From positions 4,588,001 to 4,652,000 of the forward strand of contig NZ_CP080377.1 in assembly GCF_019443505.1 (NCBI RefSeq): a DNA stretch of 64,000 nucleotides, given 5' to 3'. The DNA is from Janthinobacterium sp. PAMC25594. Lineage in GTDB: Bacteria > Pseudomonadota > Gammaproteobacteria > Burkholderiales > Burkholderiaceae_D. Numbering within the stretch: the first letter of the stretch is position 1; the number at the start of each line of letters is the position of its first letter. Made by a program: the position numbers and the translations under genes. Under the pieces are notes generated by a model. That model worked only from the letters and a program-made list of their open reading frames with translations. It made no database searches and was not told where the DNA came from. This document shows positions 1-9,353 of the stretch, piece after piece.

Positions 1-537
1 GGCAGCGTGCAAGCCTTGTCGCTGCCGCACGGCGTGGAGCGCATCGAAGCGCTGGGCAATGACGCCGTGGTGATCGGCGCGCAGGGCAAGGATCTGCACT
101 TCAGCAGCATCCGCCTGGGGGCGCAGGCGGCGATTGCCACGCGCTACATCCGCGCCGACGCGGCGCAGGGCGAGTCGCGCAGTCACGGCTTTTTCTACAA
201 GCCGCACACGGCCAGCGAGGGCGTGATCGGGCTGCCCATCCTGGGTGCGGACGAGCGGCCAGGATTCAGCCGGCCGGCCGCCTCCGTCCTGTACCTGCGC
301 AACAGCGGTTTGACATTGACGGAACTGGGTGCGCTGGCCGCGCGTCCAGATCCAGCACCGGACGATGGCTGCCGCGCATCCTGCGTGGACTGGTATGGCA
401 ATGCGCGGCCCCTGTTCCTGCTGGGCCGCGTCTTCGCCCTGCTTGGCTATGAACTGGTGGAAGGGGCGCTCAAGGAGGGACAGATCCGCGAAGTACGCCG
501 CGTCAGTTATGCGCCCGTTGCGCCCACTGTACGCTGA
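1..537 (+). CDS. Hypothetical protein, C-terminal part (gene enters from the left edge)
   Basis: The reading frame is open from the first base, so the true start lies outside the window; a GTG at position 7 is only an internal codon. About 178 residues are visible. The sequence alternates short hydrophobic strands with polar turns (for example VERIEALGNDAVVIGAQG), which would fit blades of a beta-propeller or another all-beta repeat, but I recognise no family motif. It has two cysteines close together (CRASC) and no visible membrane segment. It ends 49 bases before an ECF sigma factor on the same strand and may share a transcript with it. The function is unknown. Confidence 0.6.
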   Translation, partial: GSVQALSLPHGVERIEALGNDAVVIGAQGKDLHFSSIRLGAQAAIATRYIRADAAQGESRSHGFFYKPHTASEGVIGLPILGADERPGFSRPAASVLYLRNSGLTLTELGALAARPDPAPDDGCRASCVDWYGNARPLFLLGRVFALLGYELVEGALKEGQIREVRRVSYAPVAPTVR

Positions 538-586
538 CGGCGTAGGGAAATTGCCGCTGTCGCGCAGTTCGGCTACACTGCTCCGC

Positions 587-1144
587 ATGCCCGACACCCT
601 GATTACCGCGACGGATGAAGACCTGATGCTTCGCTACAGCGCCGGCGACCTGCCGTCGTTTCGCGAATTGTACCGGCGCCATAGCCAGGGCCTGTACCGC
701 TTCGTGGCATGGCGTTCGCCCCGGCGCGCGTGGGTCGACGAGATTGTGCAGGATGCGTGGGCCAGCCTGCATGCGGCGCGCACGGGCTACCAGCCGCAGG
801 CGGCATTTCGCACCTATCTGTACCAGATCGCGCGCAACCGCCTGATCGATCTCCTGCGCCAGCGGGAAGGGCAGCAACACGAGGACGCGGGCGAACTGGT
901 GGACGAGGGCGCCTCGCCGCCGCAGTCGCTGGAGCAGAAACAGCAGCATGCGCTGCTGCATGCGGCCATCGCCGCGCTGCCCGTGGAACAAAAGGAGGCG
1001 CTGGTGCTGCAGCAGTTCAGCGGCATGAGCATCCAGGATATCGCCGTGGTGACGGGGGCGGAAGCGGAAACCGTCAAGAGCCGGCTGCGCTACGCCATGC
1101 AGAAGTTGCGCGCGGGCTTGGACAGCACGGGAGGACAGGCATGA
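587..1144 (+). CDS. ECF-type RNA polymerase sigma factor (sigma-70 family)
   Basis: The protein has 185 aa, the usual size for an ECF sigma factor. Region 2 is near residues 18-85 (DLPSFRELYRRHSQGLYRFV, then the YLYQIARNRLID helix). Region 4 is near 125-175, with LPVEQKEALVLQQFSGMS followed by the helix-turn-helix part IQDIAVVTGAEAETVKSRL. The frame is open much further upstream, but the ATG at 587 is where family similarity begins. Its TGA overlaps the ATG of the next gene (ATGA), so the two are translationally coupled, and the partner is the obvious candidate for its anti-sigma factor. The inducing signal cannot be told from sequence. Confidence 0.9.
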   Translation: MPDTLITATDEDLMLRYSAGDLPSFRELYRRHSQGLYRFVAWRSPRRAWVDEIVQDAWASLHAARTGYQPQAAFRTYLYQIARNRLIDLLRQREGQQHEDAGELVDEGASPPQSLEQKQQHALLHAAIAALPVEQKEALVLQQFSGMSIQDIAVVTGAEAETVKSRLRYAMQKLRAGLDSTGGQA

Positions 1145-1947
1145 ATACGCACGATCAAGATCACGACGAACCGAATGACGAGGAATTGACGGCACTGCTG
1201 GCCAGCCTGCCGCAGCCCGCGCCTTCGAGCGCGCTCGATGCGGCCATCCTGGCGGACGCGGAAAAAGCCTTGCACCAGCCGGCGGCGGCCAACGACAGCG
1301 CCGATGGCGTGCTGCGCACCTTGCCCGTCAAGAAGGCGCCCGACTACCTGCAGCGCTGGCGCATTCCGCTGGGACTGGCGGCGGCCGTGCTGCTGACGGT
1401 AAACCTGATCGGCGTCGACTGGTTCGGCTCGAAGCCGGCGCAATTTCCCGTGGTGGGGGAACCAGTCACGCAGGAGGTGATGCAGGAAGCCGCACCGGTC
1501 ATTGCACTGGCCGCTGCACCTGCGACTGAGTTTGCGCCACTATCGCCAGCACCGCGCGCCATGGCCAAGGCGGCACCGAGGCCGCCGGCGCAAGCCGAGC
1601 CGGCGCCAGCACCCGTGTCCGTACCCGCGCCTGCGCCACCGGCCCCGCCACCTCCTCCGGCGATGCGGGAGGCGATGGAGCAGCAAGCGGCCATGCAGGC
1701 CGAATCGAGCCTGCTGCGCCAGGCGCCGGTGCAGCGCGCGCTGGCCATGCCCGCTCCCATCGCGGCAAAGTCGGCGCCGTTGCCGCCGCCGGCAAAGCTC
1801 GACGCTTCCGTGTGGCTGGTGAAGATCGACGCCCTGCTCAAGGCCGGTGAGGGCACGCTGGCGCACGAGGAGTGGACGGCGTTCCGGCAGGCGTATCCCG
1901 ACTATCCGGTGGCCGAGGAGCTGCTGCAGCGGCTGGAAAAAAAGTAG
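1141..1947 (+). CDS. Single-pass membrane protein, probable anti-sigma factor of the upstream ECF sigma
   Basis: The protein has 268 aa. The acidic N-terminal region (residues 1-70) would be cytoplasmic. One hydrophobic segment lies at about 75-95 (GLAAAVLLTVNLIGVDW). A long Ala/Pro-rich periplasmic linker spans roughly 110-225. The C-terminal helical part contains WLVKIDALLKAGEGTLAHEEW. This layout, and the 4-base overlap with the sigma gene, fit a membrane anti-sigma factor that binds the sigma through its N-terminus. I see no HxxxCxxC zinc motif, so it is not a ZAS-type anti-sigma. The anti-sigma role is inferred from context and topology only. Confidence 0.6.
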   Translation: MNTHDQDHDEPNDEELTALLASLPQPAPSSALDAAILADAEKALHQPAAANDSADGVLRTLPVKKAPDYLQRWRIPLGLAAAVLLTVNLIGVDWFGSKPAQFPVVGEPVTQEVMQEAAPVIALAAAPATEFAPLSPAPRAMAKAAPRPPAQAEPAPAPVSVPAPAPPAPPPPPAMREAMEQQAAMQAESSLLRQAPVQRALAMPAPIAAKSAPLPPPAKLDASVWLVKIDALLKAGEGTLAHEEWTAFRQAYPDYPVAEELLQRLEKK

Positions 1948-1951
1948 CGCG

Positions 1952-3097
1952 TTACACGATCCCCTTCCTGCGTTCCCACACGGCGCTGCCGACGAAAATG
2001 GCGCAGCACACCCACATCACGGCCGGCAGGGCGTTCACGCCCACCGATTGCATCAGCACGCCCGTCAGCAGGGGACCGCCGCCGCTGGTGACACCCCAGG
2101 TGGCGTTGACGATGGCGCTGGCGCTGGTCAGCGACAGTCCCGTAAAGCGCTCGCCGCAGGCCACCAGCGCCAGCATGTAGATGCCGCCCGCCGCCGCACC
2201 CAGCAACAGCAGCAAGGTCCACCACAGCCACGGCGTGCCGACGGCGAACGGCAGCAGCGGCAGCAGCAGGCACACGGCCACGCCGCAGGCCGCGTGGACT
2301 TTGGCGCGGCCGAAGCGGTCGGCCATCCATCCCAGCGCGAATTGCAGGCCCGTGTCGCCCACCAGCACCACGGTGGCCGACAGCAGGGCCAGGTCCGTGC
2401 TGATGCCGTGCTCCATCGCATACAGGGGCAACAGGCTCAAGGCCAGCGTGTCGAACAGGGCAAAGAAGGCGGCGCCGAGCACGATCATCGGCATGCGCGG
2501 CAAGATCAAGGTCCACTTCACGCCGTGTTCTTCCGGTTCGCGTGCTGGACCACTGTTCGAGATCAGCATCAGCCCCGGCACGGCCAGCAGGAACAGCAGG
2601 CCGCAGGCGGCGAAGCTCCAGCTGATCTTGTCGTTGAACAGCGCGACGAGGGCCGGGCCGATCAGCTGGAAGAAGGTAAAACTAGTGGTGTACATGGCCA
2701 CCACCCGTCCGCGCGAATTGTCGGGCGCCAGGCGGTTCACCCACGCCTCGCCGATGGTAAACAGCACGCCCATGGCGCCGCCGAACAGGAAACGCAGCAC
2801 GCTCCACGCCAGCAGATGATCGGTGAACTGCATGGCGATCGTCGCCAGCGACGCCACCCACACGGCGCCCAGCATGGTGGCGCGCGCGCCGAAGCGTCCC
2901 ACCCAGCGCGAGACGAATGGCGAGGCGGCCAGGATGCCGAGCGCGCTGACGGCCGTGATCATGCCGATGATGTCCGTGCCCACGCCGCGCTGGTGCAGGG
3001 TCAGCGCCGTCAACGGCATGGTTGCGCCCAGGCCCAGGCCGACCACGCCGATGCTGACCACGAGGGCAAAGAAGTCACGCCATGGCATGTGCTTCAT
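1952..3097 (-). CDS. MFS transporter
   Basis: A 381-aa protein with about 12 hydrophobic segments, typical of major facilitator exporters in the inner membrane. The loop between the second and third segments contains SRWVGRFGARA, a version of the MFS GxxxDRxGRR motif, and a related GWMADRFGRAK motif follows in the second half. The frame is open 62 codons further upstream, but that part is not hydrophobic; the start at 3097 (MKHMPWRDFF) places the first membrane helix correctly. Substrate unknown. It converges on the sigma/anti-sigma pair with a 4-base gap. Confidence 0.8.
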   Translation of the reverse strand: MKHMPWRDFFALVVSIGVVGLGLGATMPLTALTLHQRGVGTDIIGMITAVSALGILAASPFVSRWVGRFGARATMLGAVWVASLATIAMQFTDHLLAWSVLRFLFGGAMGVLFTIGEAWVNRLAPDNSRGRVVAMYTTSFTFFQLIGPALVALFNDKISWSFAACGLLFLLAVPGLMLISNSGPAREPEEHGVKWTLILPRMPMIVLGAAFFALFDTLALSLLPLYAMEHGISTDLALLSATVVLVGDTGLQFALGWMADRFGRAKVHAACGVAVCLLLPLLPFAVGTPWLWWTLLLLLGAAAGGIYMLALVACGERFTGLSLTSASAIVNATWGVTSGGGPLLTGVLMQSVGVNALPAVMWVCCAIFVGSAVWERRKGIV

Positions 3098-3382
3098 GGC
3101 TGCCCCCGCAGGGTGAAAAAGGAGTTTCGGAAGGCTGGAAAGCGGTGTGAGTGCATGGGAAAGTAAGGGGACTTTGCCGGTGGCGCTGGTGTTTGGCGCC
3201 GGACGGGCATATGATGATTTTAATAAAGGCAAGATTGCAAGGCCGTAGTGTAGGCGATGTGTGCCGCCGCTGGCCACGTCCATCCGTGTGGCCGCCTCTA
3301 CTGGCTCTGCTGTACAGTGTAGCGAGCGGCAGCGCTGTCATGGCGCTCTCATTGGATCGTCACGCCAGCGAGGTAGCACTCT

Positions 3383-4147
3383 ATGCGCCGTCCCATCGTT
3401 CTCGTCCCCGCCTGCCAGCGCCAGCTCGGCAGTCACGCCTGGCACATGGCGCAGGACAAATACCTGCACGCCGTGCTGCGCGGCGCCGGCTGCATGCCGC
3501 TGCTGCTGCCCGCGCTGGGCGCCGACGCCGACCTGGAAGCGGCGCTGCGGATCGCCGATGGCGTCATGCTGACCGGTTCCGCCTCGAACGTCGACGCTCG
3601 CCTGTACGGCGAAGCAATTCTCCACCCCGACCTGCCGCAAGATCCTGCGCGCGACGCCACCACCTTGCCCCTGATCCGCGCCGCGCTGGCGCGCCAGCTG
3701 CCCTTGCTCGCCATCTGCCGCGGCTTCCAGGAAGTCAACGTGGCCCTGGGCGGCAGCCTGCACCAGGCCGTGCATGCGGTGCCGGGCATGATGGACCACC
3801 GCGAGAACGTGCTCGATCCCCTGGCGCGCCAGTACGCTCCCGCGCACCGCATCAAGTTGATGCCGGACGGCCTGCTGTCACGGCTGCTGGGCGGCGAGAG
3901 CGAAATGATGGTCAATTCCCTGCATGGCCAGGGCATCGCCCGGCTGGCCGATGGCTTGCTGGTGGATGCCCTGGCCGACGACGGTCTGGTGGAAGCCTAT
4001 ACGGTGGCCAGCGCCACCGGTTTTACGCTGGCCGTGCAATGGCACCCGGAATGGCAGGTGGAAGACAATCCGCAGTCGATGCGGTTGTTCGGCGCCTTTG
4101 GCCAGGCATGCCGCGATTACCAGGAACAGCAGCACAGGAAGAAATAA
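3383..4147 (+). CDS. puuD: Gamma-glutamyl-gamma-aminobutyrate hydrolase, class I glutamine amidotransferase-like
   Basis: A 254-aa cytosolic hydrolase of the peptidase C26 / PuuD family, expected to release GABA and glutamate from gamma-glutamyl-GABA at the end of the Puu putrescine pathway. The nucleophile is Cys112 in LLAICRGFQE, and the His-x-Glu pair is H221/E223 in VQWHPEWQ. GAGGTAG precedes the start. It opens a run of same-strand polyamine genes (puuA, an aminotransferase, potGHI, puuC), which supports PuuD over other C26 members. It starts about 290 bases from the divergent MFS gene; that gap probably holds the promoter. Confidence 0.87.
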   Translation: MRRPIVLVPACQRQLGSHAWHMAQDKYLHAVLRGAGCMPLLLPALGADADLEAALRIADGVMLTGSASNVDARLYGEAILHPDLPQDPARDATTLPLIRAALARQLPLLAICRGFQEVNVALGGSLHQAVHAVPGMMDHRENVLDPLARQYAPAHRIKLMPDGLLSRLLGGESEMMVNSLHGQGIARLADGLLVDALADDGLVEAYTVASATGFTLAVQWHPEWQVEDNPQSMRLFGAFGQACRDYQEQQHRKK

Positions 4148-4207
4148 TGACGACAGGCGCGCCGCCCGCAGTATGTGGCGTTTGATCAAGACCAGCGAGA
4201 GGGAAGC

Positions 4208-5578
4208 ATGGCAATACGCGAAAATTTCACCTATACGGATATGGATTTGTGGCTCAATGAAAAGCGCGTCACGGAAATCGAATGCCTGGTGCCCGACTTG
4301 ACGGGCGTGGCGCGCGGGAAGATCCTGCCGCGCGGGAAATTCACCCAGGAGCGCGGCATGCGCATCCCGGAGGCGGTACTGGGCATGACCGTGACGGGCA
4401 ATTATCCGGTCGACGATGGCGGCTACGACCGCGCCATTTCCAGCACCGACCGCGACATGATTCTGAAAGCCGATCCCACCACCATCACCATGGTGCCGTG
4501 GGCTACCGATCCCACCGCGCAGGTCATCCACGACTGCTATTTTTCCGATGGCATGCTGGTCGATTTTGCTCCAAGATCCGTGTTGCGGCGCGTGCTGAAA
4601 CTGTATGCGGACAAGGGCTGGAAACCCGTGGTGGCGCCGGAGCTGGAGTTCTACCTGACGGCGAAAAACACGGACCCCGACTTGCCGCTGAAGCCGCCCA
4701 TCGGCCGCAGCGGCCGGGCCGAGACCAGCCGCCAGGTGTACAGCATCGACGCCGTCAATGAATTCGACCCGCTGTTCGAGGATATCTACGATTACTGCGA
4801 ACTGATGAACCTTGACGTCGACACTTTGATCCATGAGATCGGCGCGGGGCAGATGGAAATCAACTTCCTGCACGGCGACCCATTAGGCCTGGCCGACAAG
4901 GTCTTCTTCTTCAAGCGCACCCTGCGCGAAGCGGCCCTGAAGCACGATATGTACGCCACCTTCATGGCCAAGCCCATGGCCGGCGAACCGGGGTCCGCCA
5001 TGCATGTGCACCAGAGCGTCGTCGACGCGAAGACGGGCCTGAACATCTTCAGCAACGACGATGGTTCTGCCGCGCCCATCTTCAAGCATTACATCGCGGG
5101 GCTGCAGCGCTACATGCCGTCGGCCATGGCCATCGTCGCGCCCTACGTGAATTCCTACCGCCGCATCGTGCGCCACACGGCCGCGCCGATCAACATCCAG
5201 TGGGGCCTGGACAACCGCACGGTGGGCTTCCGCGTGCCAGAGTCGGGCGTGCAGGACCGGCGCGTGGAAAACCGCATCATCGGCGCCGACGCGAATCCCT
5301 ACCTGGCGCTGGCCGTCACCCTGGCCTGCGGCTATCTGGGCATGACGGAGCAGCTGGAAGCGACGCCGATGATGGTGGGCAGCGCCTACGACATGAAGTT
5401 CGAGCTGCCGCAAGGCTTGCCCGAGGCCTTGCAGCTGCTGCTCGCGGAAGACAAGCTGCGCACGGTGCTGGGCGAGCGCTTCATCGACGTGTATGCGGCC
5501 ATCAAGGACCTGGAGCACCAGGAATTCATGACCGTCATCAGTCCGTGGGAGCGCGAACACCTGTTATTACACGTTTAA
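4208..5578 (+). CDS. puuA: Glutamine synthetase family protein, probable gamma-glutamylputrescine synthetase
   Basis: A 456-aa member of the glutamine synthetase superfamily, expected to ligate glutamate to putrescine with ATP. The beta-grasp N-terminal domain is followed by the catalytic domain, with metal and ATP ligands in GAGQMEINFLHG and the MHVHQS stretch, and an NRTVGFRVP arginine region. It is shorter than GlnA and lacks the C-terminal adenylylated-Tyr region, as PuuA-type enzymes do. The start at 4208 has GAGAGGGAAGC just ahead. It sits 60 bases after puuD and 11 bases before the aminotransferase gene, clearly one operon. It might act on another amine. Confidence 0.85.
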   Translation: MAIRENFTYTDMDLWLNEKRVTEIECLVPDLTGVARGKILPRGKFTQERGMRIPEAVLGMTVTGNYPVDDGGYDRAISSTDRDMILKADPTTITMVPWATDPTAQVIHDCYFSDGMLVDFAPRSVLRRVLKLYADKGWKPVVAPELEFYLTAKNTDPDLPLKPPIGRSGRAETSRQVYSIDAVNEFDPLFEDIYDYCELMNLDVDTLIHEIGAGQMEINFLHGDPLGLADKVFFFKRTLREAALKHDMYATFMAKPMAGEPGSAMHVHQSVVDAKTGLNIFSNDDGSAAPIFKHYIAGLQRYMPSAMAIVAPYVNSYRRIVRHTAAPINIQWGLDNRTVGFRVPESGVQDRRVENRIIGADANPYLALAVTLACGYLGMTEQLEATPMMVGSAYDMKFELPQGLPEALQLLLAEDKLRTVLGERFIDVYAAIKDLEHQEFMTVISPWEREHLLLHV

Positions 5579-5589
5579 AAGGAACACGC

Positions 5590-7050
5590 ATGAGCACAAC
5601 AAACAATCCGCTGGCGCCGAGCGCCGCTTTTGTCTCCTCCGTGGCGCAAAAGAACGCGGCGCCACAGGTATATGACACGGCCGCCATCCAGAAAATGGAT
5701 ACGGCCCATTACCTGCACCCATTTACCGATTTCCAGGACCTGGCAAGCAAGGGTGCCAGGGTGATCGTGCGCGGCGACGGTGTCTACCTGTGGGATAGCC
5801 AGGGCAAGAAAATCGTCGACGGCATGTCGGGCCTGTGGTGCGTCAACGTGGGCTATGGCCGCACGTCGATTTCGCAAGCCGTGTACAAGCAGATGGAGAC
5901 GCTGCCCTTCTATAACAGCTTCTTTGGCACGACCAACGTGCCGGCCGCGCAACTGGCGGCCAAGCTGGCGCAGATATCGCCGCCGCAGTTCCAGCACGTG
6001 TTCTTCACCAGTTCCGGCTCCGAAGGCAACGACACGAATTTGCGCATGGTGCGCCGCTACTGGGACATCCTCGGTTACAAGGAACGGCACACCATCATCA
6101 GCCGCCACAACGCGTATCACGGCAGCACGGTGGCGGGAGCATCGCTGGGCGGCATGGATGGCATGCATGCGCAGGGCGGCTTGCCGATACCGGGCATCGC
6201 GCATATCGGCCAGCCCAATTACCTGGAGTCGGGTCACGGCTTGACGCCGGAAGCCTTCGGCCTGAAGGCCGCTGGCTGGCTGGAAGACAAGATACTGGAA
6301 ATCGGCGCCGACAAGGTGGCCGCCTTCATCGGCGAACCGGTGCAGGGCGCGGGCGGCGTCATCATCCCGCCATCGACCTACTGGCCCGAAATCCAGCGCA
6401 TCTGCGACAAGTACGGCATCTTGCTCATCGCCGATGAAGTCATTTGCGGCTTCGGCCGTCTGGGCCGCTGGTTCGGCTCCGAACTGTTCGGCATCAAGCC
6501 CGACCTGATCACGTTTGCCAAGGGCATCACCTCGGGCTACGTGCCGCTGGGCGGGGTGCTGGTGGGCGACAGGGTGGCCAAGGTGCTGATCGAGCAGGGC
6601 GGCGAATTCACGCACGGTTTTACGTATTCCGGCCACCCAGTGGCCTGCGCGGCGGCGCTGGAAAACATCCGCATCATCGAGGAAGAACAGCTGGTGGCGA
6701 AGGTGGCCGAGGATACGGGGCCGTACCTGAAGCAGTGCTTCGCCAGCCTGGGCGAGCATCCGCTGGTCGGCTACGCGGACAGCTGCGGCCTGGTCGCGGG
6801 CCTGAACCTGGTGCGCAAGAAGGGCGCCACCGTGCACGAGAACGAGCTGTTTGACGAGGACCAGGGTGTGGGCATGATCTGCCGCGGCCACATGTTCGAC
6901 AACGGCGTCATCATGCGCGCCGTGGGCGAGCGCATGATCGTCGCCCCGCCCCTGGTCATGACGCGCGTGCAGATCGATGAGATGGTGGCGCTGATACGGC
7001 TGTGCCTGGACAAGACGTATGACGAGGTGAAGGCGAAGGGCTGGGTGTAG
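5590..7050 (+). CDS. Class III aminotransferase, probable putrescine/polyamine-pyruvate transaminase (SpuC type)
   Basis: A 486-aa PLP enzyme of fold type I. It has the PLP-binding SSGSEGNDTN loop (about 141-150), the DEV motif with Asp282, and the Schiff-base Lys311 in TFAKGITSGY. Length and motifs match SpuC-like putrescine- or beta-alanine-pyruvate transaminases, which convert putrescine to 4-aminobutanal without gamma-glutamylation. The frame is open upstream inside puuA, but the ATG at 5590 preceded by AAAAGGAACACGC is the natural start. Its presence with puuA, puuC and puuD gives the cell both routes of putrescine degradation. The exact amino donor is inferred. Confidence 0.83.
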   Translation: MSTTNNPLAPSAAFVSSVAQKNAAPQVYDTAAIQKMDTAHYLHPFTDFQDLASKGARVIVRGDGVYLWDSQGKKIVDGMSGLWCVNVGYGRTSISQAVYKQMETLPFYNSFFGTTNVPAAQLAAKLAQISPPQFQHVFFTSSGSEGNDTNLRMVRRYWDILGYKERHTIISRHNAYHGSTVAGASLGGMDGMHAQGGLPIPGIAHIGQPNYLESGHGLTPEAFGLKAAGWLEDKILEIGADKVAAFIGEPVQGAGGVIIPPSTYWPEIQRICDKYGILLIADEVICGFGRLGRWFGSELFGIKPDLITFAKGITSGYVPLGGVLVGDRVAKVLIEQGGEFTHGFTYSGHPVACAAALENIRIIEEEQLVAKVAEDTGPYLKQCFASLGEHPLVGYADSCGLVAGLNLVRKKGATVHENELFDEDQGVGMICRGHMFDNGVIMRAVGERMIVAPPLVMTRVQIDEMVALIRLCLDKTYDEVKAKGWV

Positions 7051-7059
7051 GGTCTGGCT

Positions 7060-7122
7060 GAACCCAAACGCAAGGGCCGGGGTCGTACCCTCAGGGTACG
7101 ACCCCGGGGTTTGCTCTTGGGT
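7060..7122. repeat. Long perfect hairpin after the aminotransferase gene
   Basis: A perfect 14-bp inverted repeat, 7077-7090 against 7094-7107, with a 3-base TCA loop. An outer arm (AACCCAA at 7061-7067 against TTGGGTT at 7116-7122) extends the structure. It starts about ten bases after the aminotransferase stop. No T-run follows, so it looks more like an intergenic palindromic element or an mRNA 3'-end stabiliser than an intrinsic terminator. Confidence 0.6.
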
Positions 7123-7203
7123 TGGTGTCAGTTTTTCACCCAAATAGACGCTAACTCAAGTTTTTTTGGACCAGAATCGCGGCAGTTCCGCTAAACTTCC
7201 ATC

Positions 7204-7231
7204 CTGGCCGCTCTTGTAGTGGCCAGTTTTT
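7204..7231 (+). terminator. Terminator-like hairpin upstream of potG
   Basis: CTGGCCGCT at 7204-7212 can pair with AGTGGCCAG at 7218-7226 (one G-U pair), and five T follow at once. This is the form of an intrinsic terminator. It would separate the puuDA-aminotransferase transcript from potGHI-puuC, or act as an attenuator. Confidence 0.5.
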
Positions 7232-7267
7232 CATTTTGATACCCTCTTACCCAGAAGCCACCCACAC

Positions 7268-8416
7268 ATGACGATAGCAACACCTGCCGCGTCGGCCAGC
7301 GACGCCCCAGCGCCTTTCTTGCTGATTGATCAGCTGGTCAAGGAATTCGACGGCGTGCGCGCCGTCGATGCGATTTCCGTGACGATCAACAAGGGCGAGA
7401 TCTTCGCCCTGCTCGGCAGTTCAGGTTGCGGCAAGTCGACCCTGCTGCGCATGCTGGCCGGCTTCGAGACGCCGACATCGGGGCGCATCGCCCTGGCGGG
7501 CAACAGCATCGTCGACGTGCCGCCGCACCAGCGTCCCATCAACATGATGTTCCAGTCGTATGCGCTGTTCCCCCACCTGTCCGTGTGGGACAACATCGCC
7601 TTCGGCCTGCGCCGCGACGGCTTGCCGAAAGCGGAAGTGGCGGCGCGGGTCGAGCAGATGCTGGCGCTGGTGCAACTGGGGCAATACGCGAAACGCAAGC
7701 CGCACCAGCTGTCGGGCGGCCAGCAGCAGCGCGTGGCGCTGGCGCGCAGCCTGGCCAAGCGTCCGCAGTTGCTGCTGCTCGACGAGCCGCTCGGTGCGCT
7801 GGATAAAAAACTGCGCGAACGCACGCAGATGGAACTGGTCAACATCATCGAGCAGGTGGGCGTCACCTGCGTGATGGTCACGCATGACCAGGACGAGGCG
7901 ATGAGCATGGCCACGCGCATCGCCGTCATGAGCGAGGGGCGCATCCTGCAAGTGGGCGCGCCCGGTGAAATCTATGAAACGCCAAATTGCCGCTTCGTCG
8001 CCGACTTCATCGGCAGCGTCAACCTGTTCGACGGACGCATCACGGAAGATGAACCCGATCACGTGGTCATCGACACGCCCGATGGCGAGCACTATGTCTC
8101 GCACGGCATCACGGGTAACCTGGGCATGGATGTCTCGGTGGCCGTGCGCCCCGAGAAAATCGGCATCCAGATCGCGCCACCCGCTTTGGAAGAGCGGGCG
8201 TCGCCGGCCGAACACGGCTACAACTGCGCCCAGGGCGTGATCGTCGCCATGGCGTATTTTGGCAATGAAACCAGCTACCACGTGCGCCTCGACAGCGGCA
8301 CGGTGGTGAAAGTCTCGCGCACCAACGCGGCCCGCCACGACGCCGCGCGCCTGGAGCGCGAACAGCGCGTGTGGGTGTGGTGGGATGGCGCCGACATCGT
8401 CGTGCTGACCAGCTGA
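7268..8416 (+). CDS. potG: Putrescine ABC transporter, ATP-binding protein
   Basis: A 382-aa ATPase subunit of a PotFGHI-type importer. Walker [10 protein letters not shown] is at 50-58, the ABC signature [16 protein letters not shown] at 148-163, Walker B LLLLDEP at 168-174 and the switch histidine at 206. The C-terminal 80 residues form a TOBE regulatory domain. Two permease genes follow (7-base gap, then an overlap). The substrate is inferred from the surrounding puu genes; spermidine or another cationic compound is possible. No periplasmic binding protein gene is nearby. Confidence 0.9.
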   Translation: MTIATPAASASDAPAPFLLIDQLVKEFDGVRAVDAISVTINKGEIFALLGSSGCGKSTLLRMLAGFETPTSGRIALAGNSIVDVPPHQRPINMMFQSYALFPHLSVWDNIAFGLRRDGLPKAEVAARVEQMLALVQLGQYAKRKPHQLSGGQQQRVALARSLAKRPQLLLLDEPLGALDKKLRERTQMELVNIIEQVGVTCVMVTHDQDEAMSMATRIAVMSEGRILQVGAPGEIYETPNCRFVADFIGSVNLFDGRITEDEPDHVVIDTPDGEHYVSHGITGNLGMDVSVAVRPEKIGIQIAPPALEERASPAEHGYNCAQGVIVAMAYFGNETSYHVRLDSGTVVKVSRTNAARHDAARLEREQRVWVWWDGADIVVLTS

Positions 8417-8423
8417 GGCTACC

Positions 8424-9353
8424 ATGACTTCCCTCCTGCAATCGCTGCGCAGCATGGTCACCCTGCGTTGGGTCACTGGCCGCAACGCCGTCATCGCCGT
8501 GCCGTCGCTGTTCCTGACGGCCGCCTTTCTGGTACCGTTCCTGATCGTGCTGCGCATCAGCCTGTCCGATATGGACACGGCGGGCAGCCCGTTCGGCGGC
8601 TTGCTGTCGTACGTCGACGGCATCGTCGTGCTGAAGGTGAAAATCGCCAACTACCTGTTCATTGCCGCCGATGAGCTGTATCTGCTCACCTACCTCAGTT
8701 CCATCAAGTACGCGGCCATCACCACGGCCATCTGTCTGTTCATCGGCTACCCGTTCGCCTACTTCATGGCGCGCGCCAGGCCATCGATCCGGCCCGTGCT
8801 GATGATGCTGGTGATGCTGCCGTTCTGGACCTCGTTCCTGCTGCGCGTGTATGCGTGGAAGGGCATCCTGGCCAACCACGGCTTGCTCAACGATCTCTTG
8901 ATCGCGCTGGGCGTGGTGCAGGAACCGCTGCACATGATGAACACCTCATTCTCGCTGGTGGTCGGCATGGTGTATGCCTATTTGCCGTTCATGATTTTGC
9001 CCCTGTATGCGAACCTGGTCAAAATGGACATGCGCTACCTGGAAGCGGCGGCCGACCTGGGCGCCACGCCGTTGCAGGCGTTCTGGCGCATCACCGTGCC
9101 CCTGTCGAAATCGGGCATCATCGCCGGCGCCATGCTGGTGTTCATTCCGTCCGTGGGCGAATACGTGATTCCCGAGTTGCTGGGCGGCCCGGAAACCCTG
9201 ATGATCGGCCGCGTGCTGTGGGATGAATATTTCACCAATAACGACTGGGCCATGGCTTCGTCCGTGACGGTGCTGGTGGTCTTGCTGATCCTCGTGCCGA
9301 TGGCCATTTTTAACAAGTACAAGACGGACCAGGACGCGGAGGAGCGCACATGA
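8424..9353 (+). CDS. potH: Putrescine ABC transporter, permease
   Basis: A 309-aa inner-membrane permease with about six hydrophobic segments. The binding-protein-dependent transport signature (EAA loop) is at EAAADLGATPLQAFWRITVP, where the permease docks on the ATPase. It lies 7 bases after potG, and its TGA overlaps the ATG of the next permease, so the two are made together. It corresponds to PotH/PotB, the first of the two permeases. Confidence 0.88.
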   Translation: MTSLLQSLRSMVTLRWVTGRNAVIAVPSLFLTAAFLVPFLIVLRISLSDMDTAGSPFGGLLSYVDGIVVLKVKIANYLFIAADELYLLTYLSSIKYAAITTAICLFIGYPFAYFMARARPSIRPVLMMLVMLPFWTSFLLRVYAWKGILANHGLLNDLLIALGVVQEPLHMMNTSFSLVVGMVYAYLPFMILPLYANLVKMDMRYLEAAADLGATPLQAFWRITVPLSKSGIIAGAMLVFIPSVGEYVIPELLGGPETLMIGRVLWDEYFTNNDWAMASSVTVLVVLLILVPMAIFNKYKTDQDAEERT

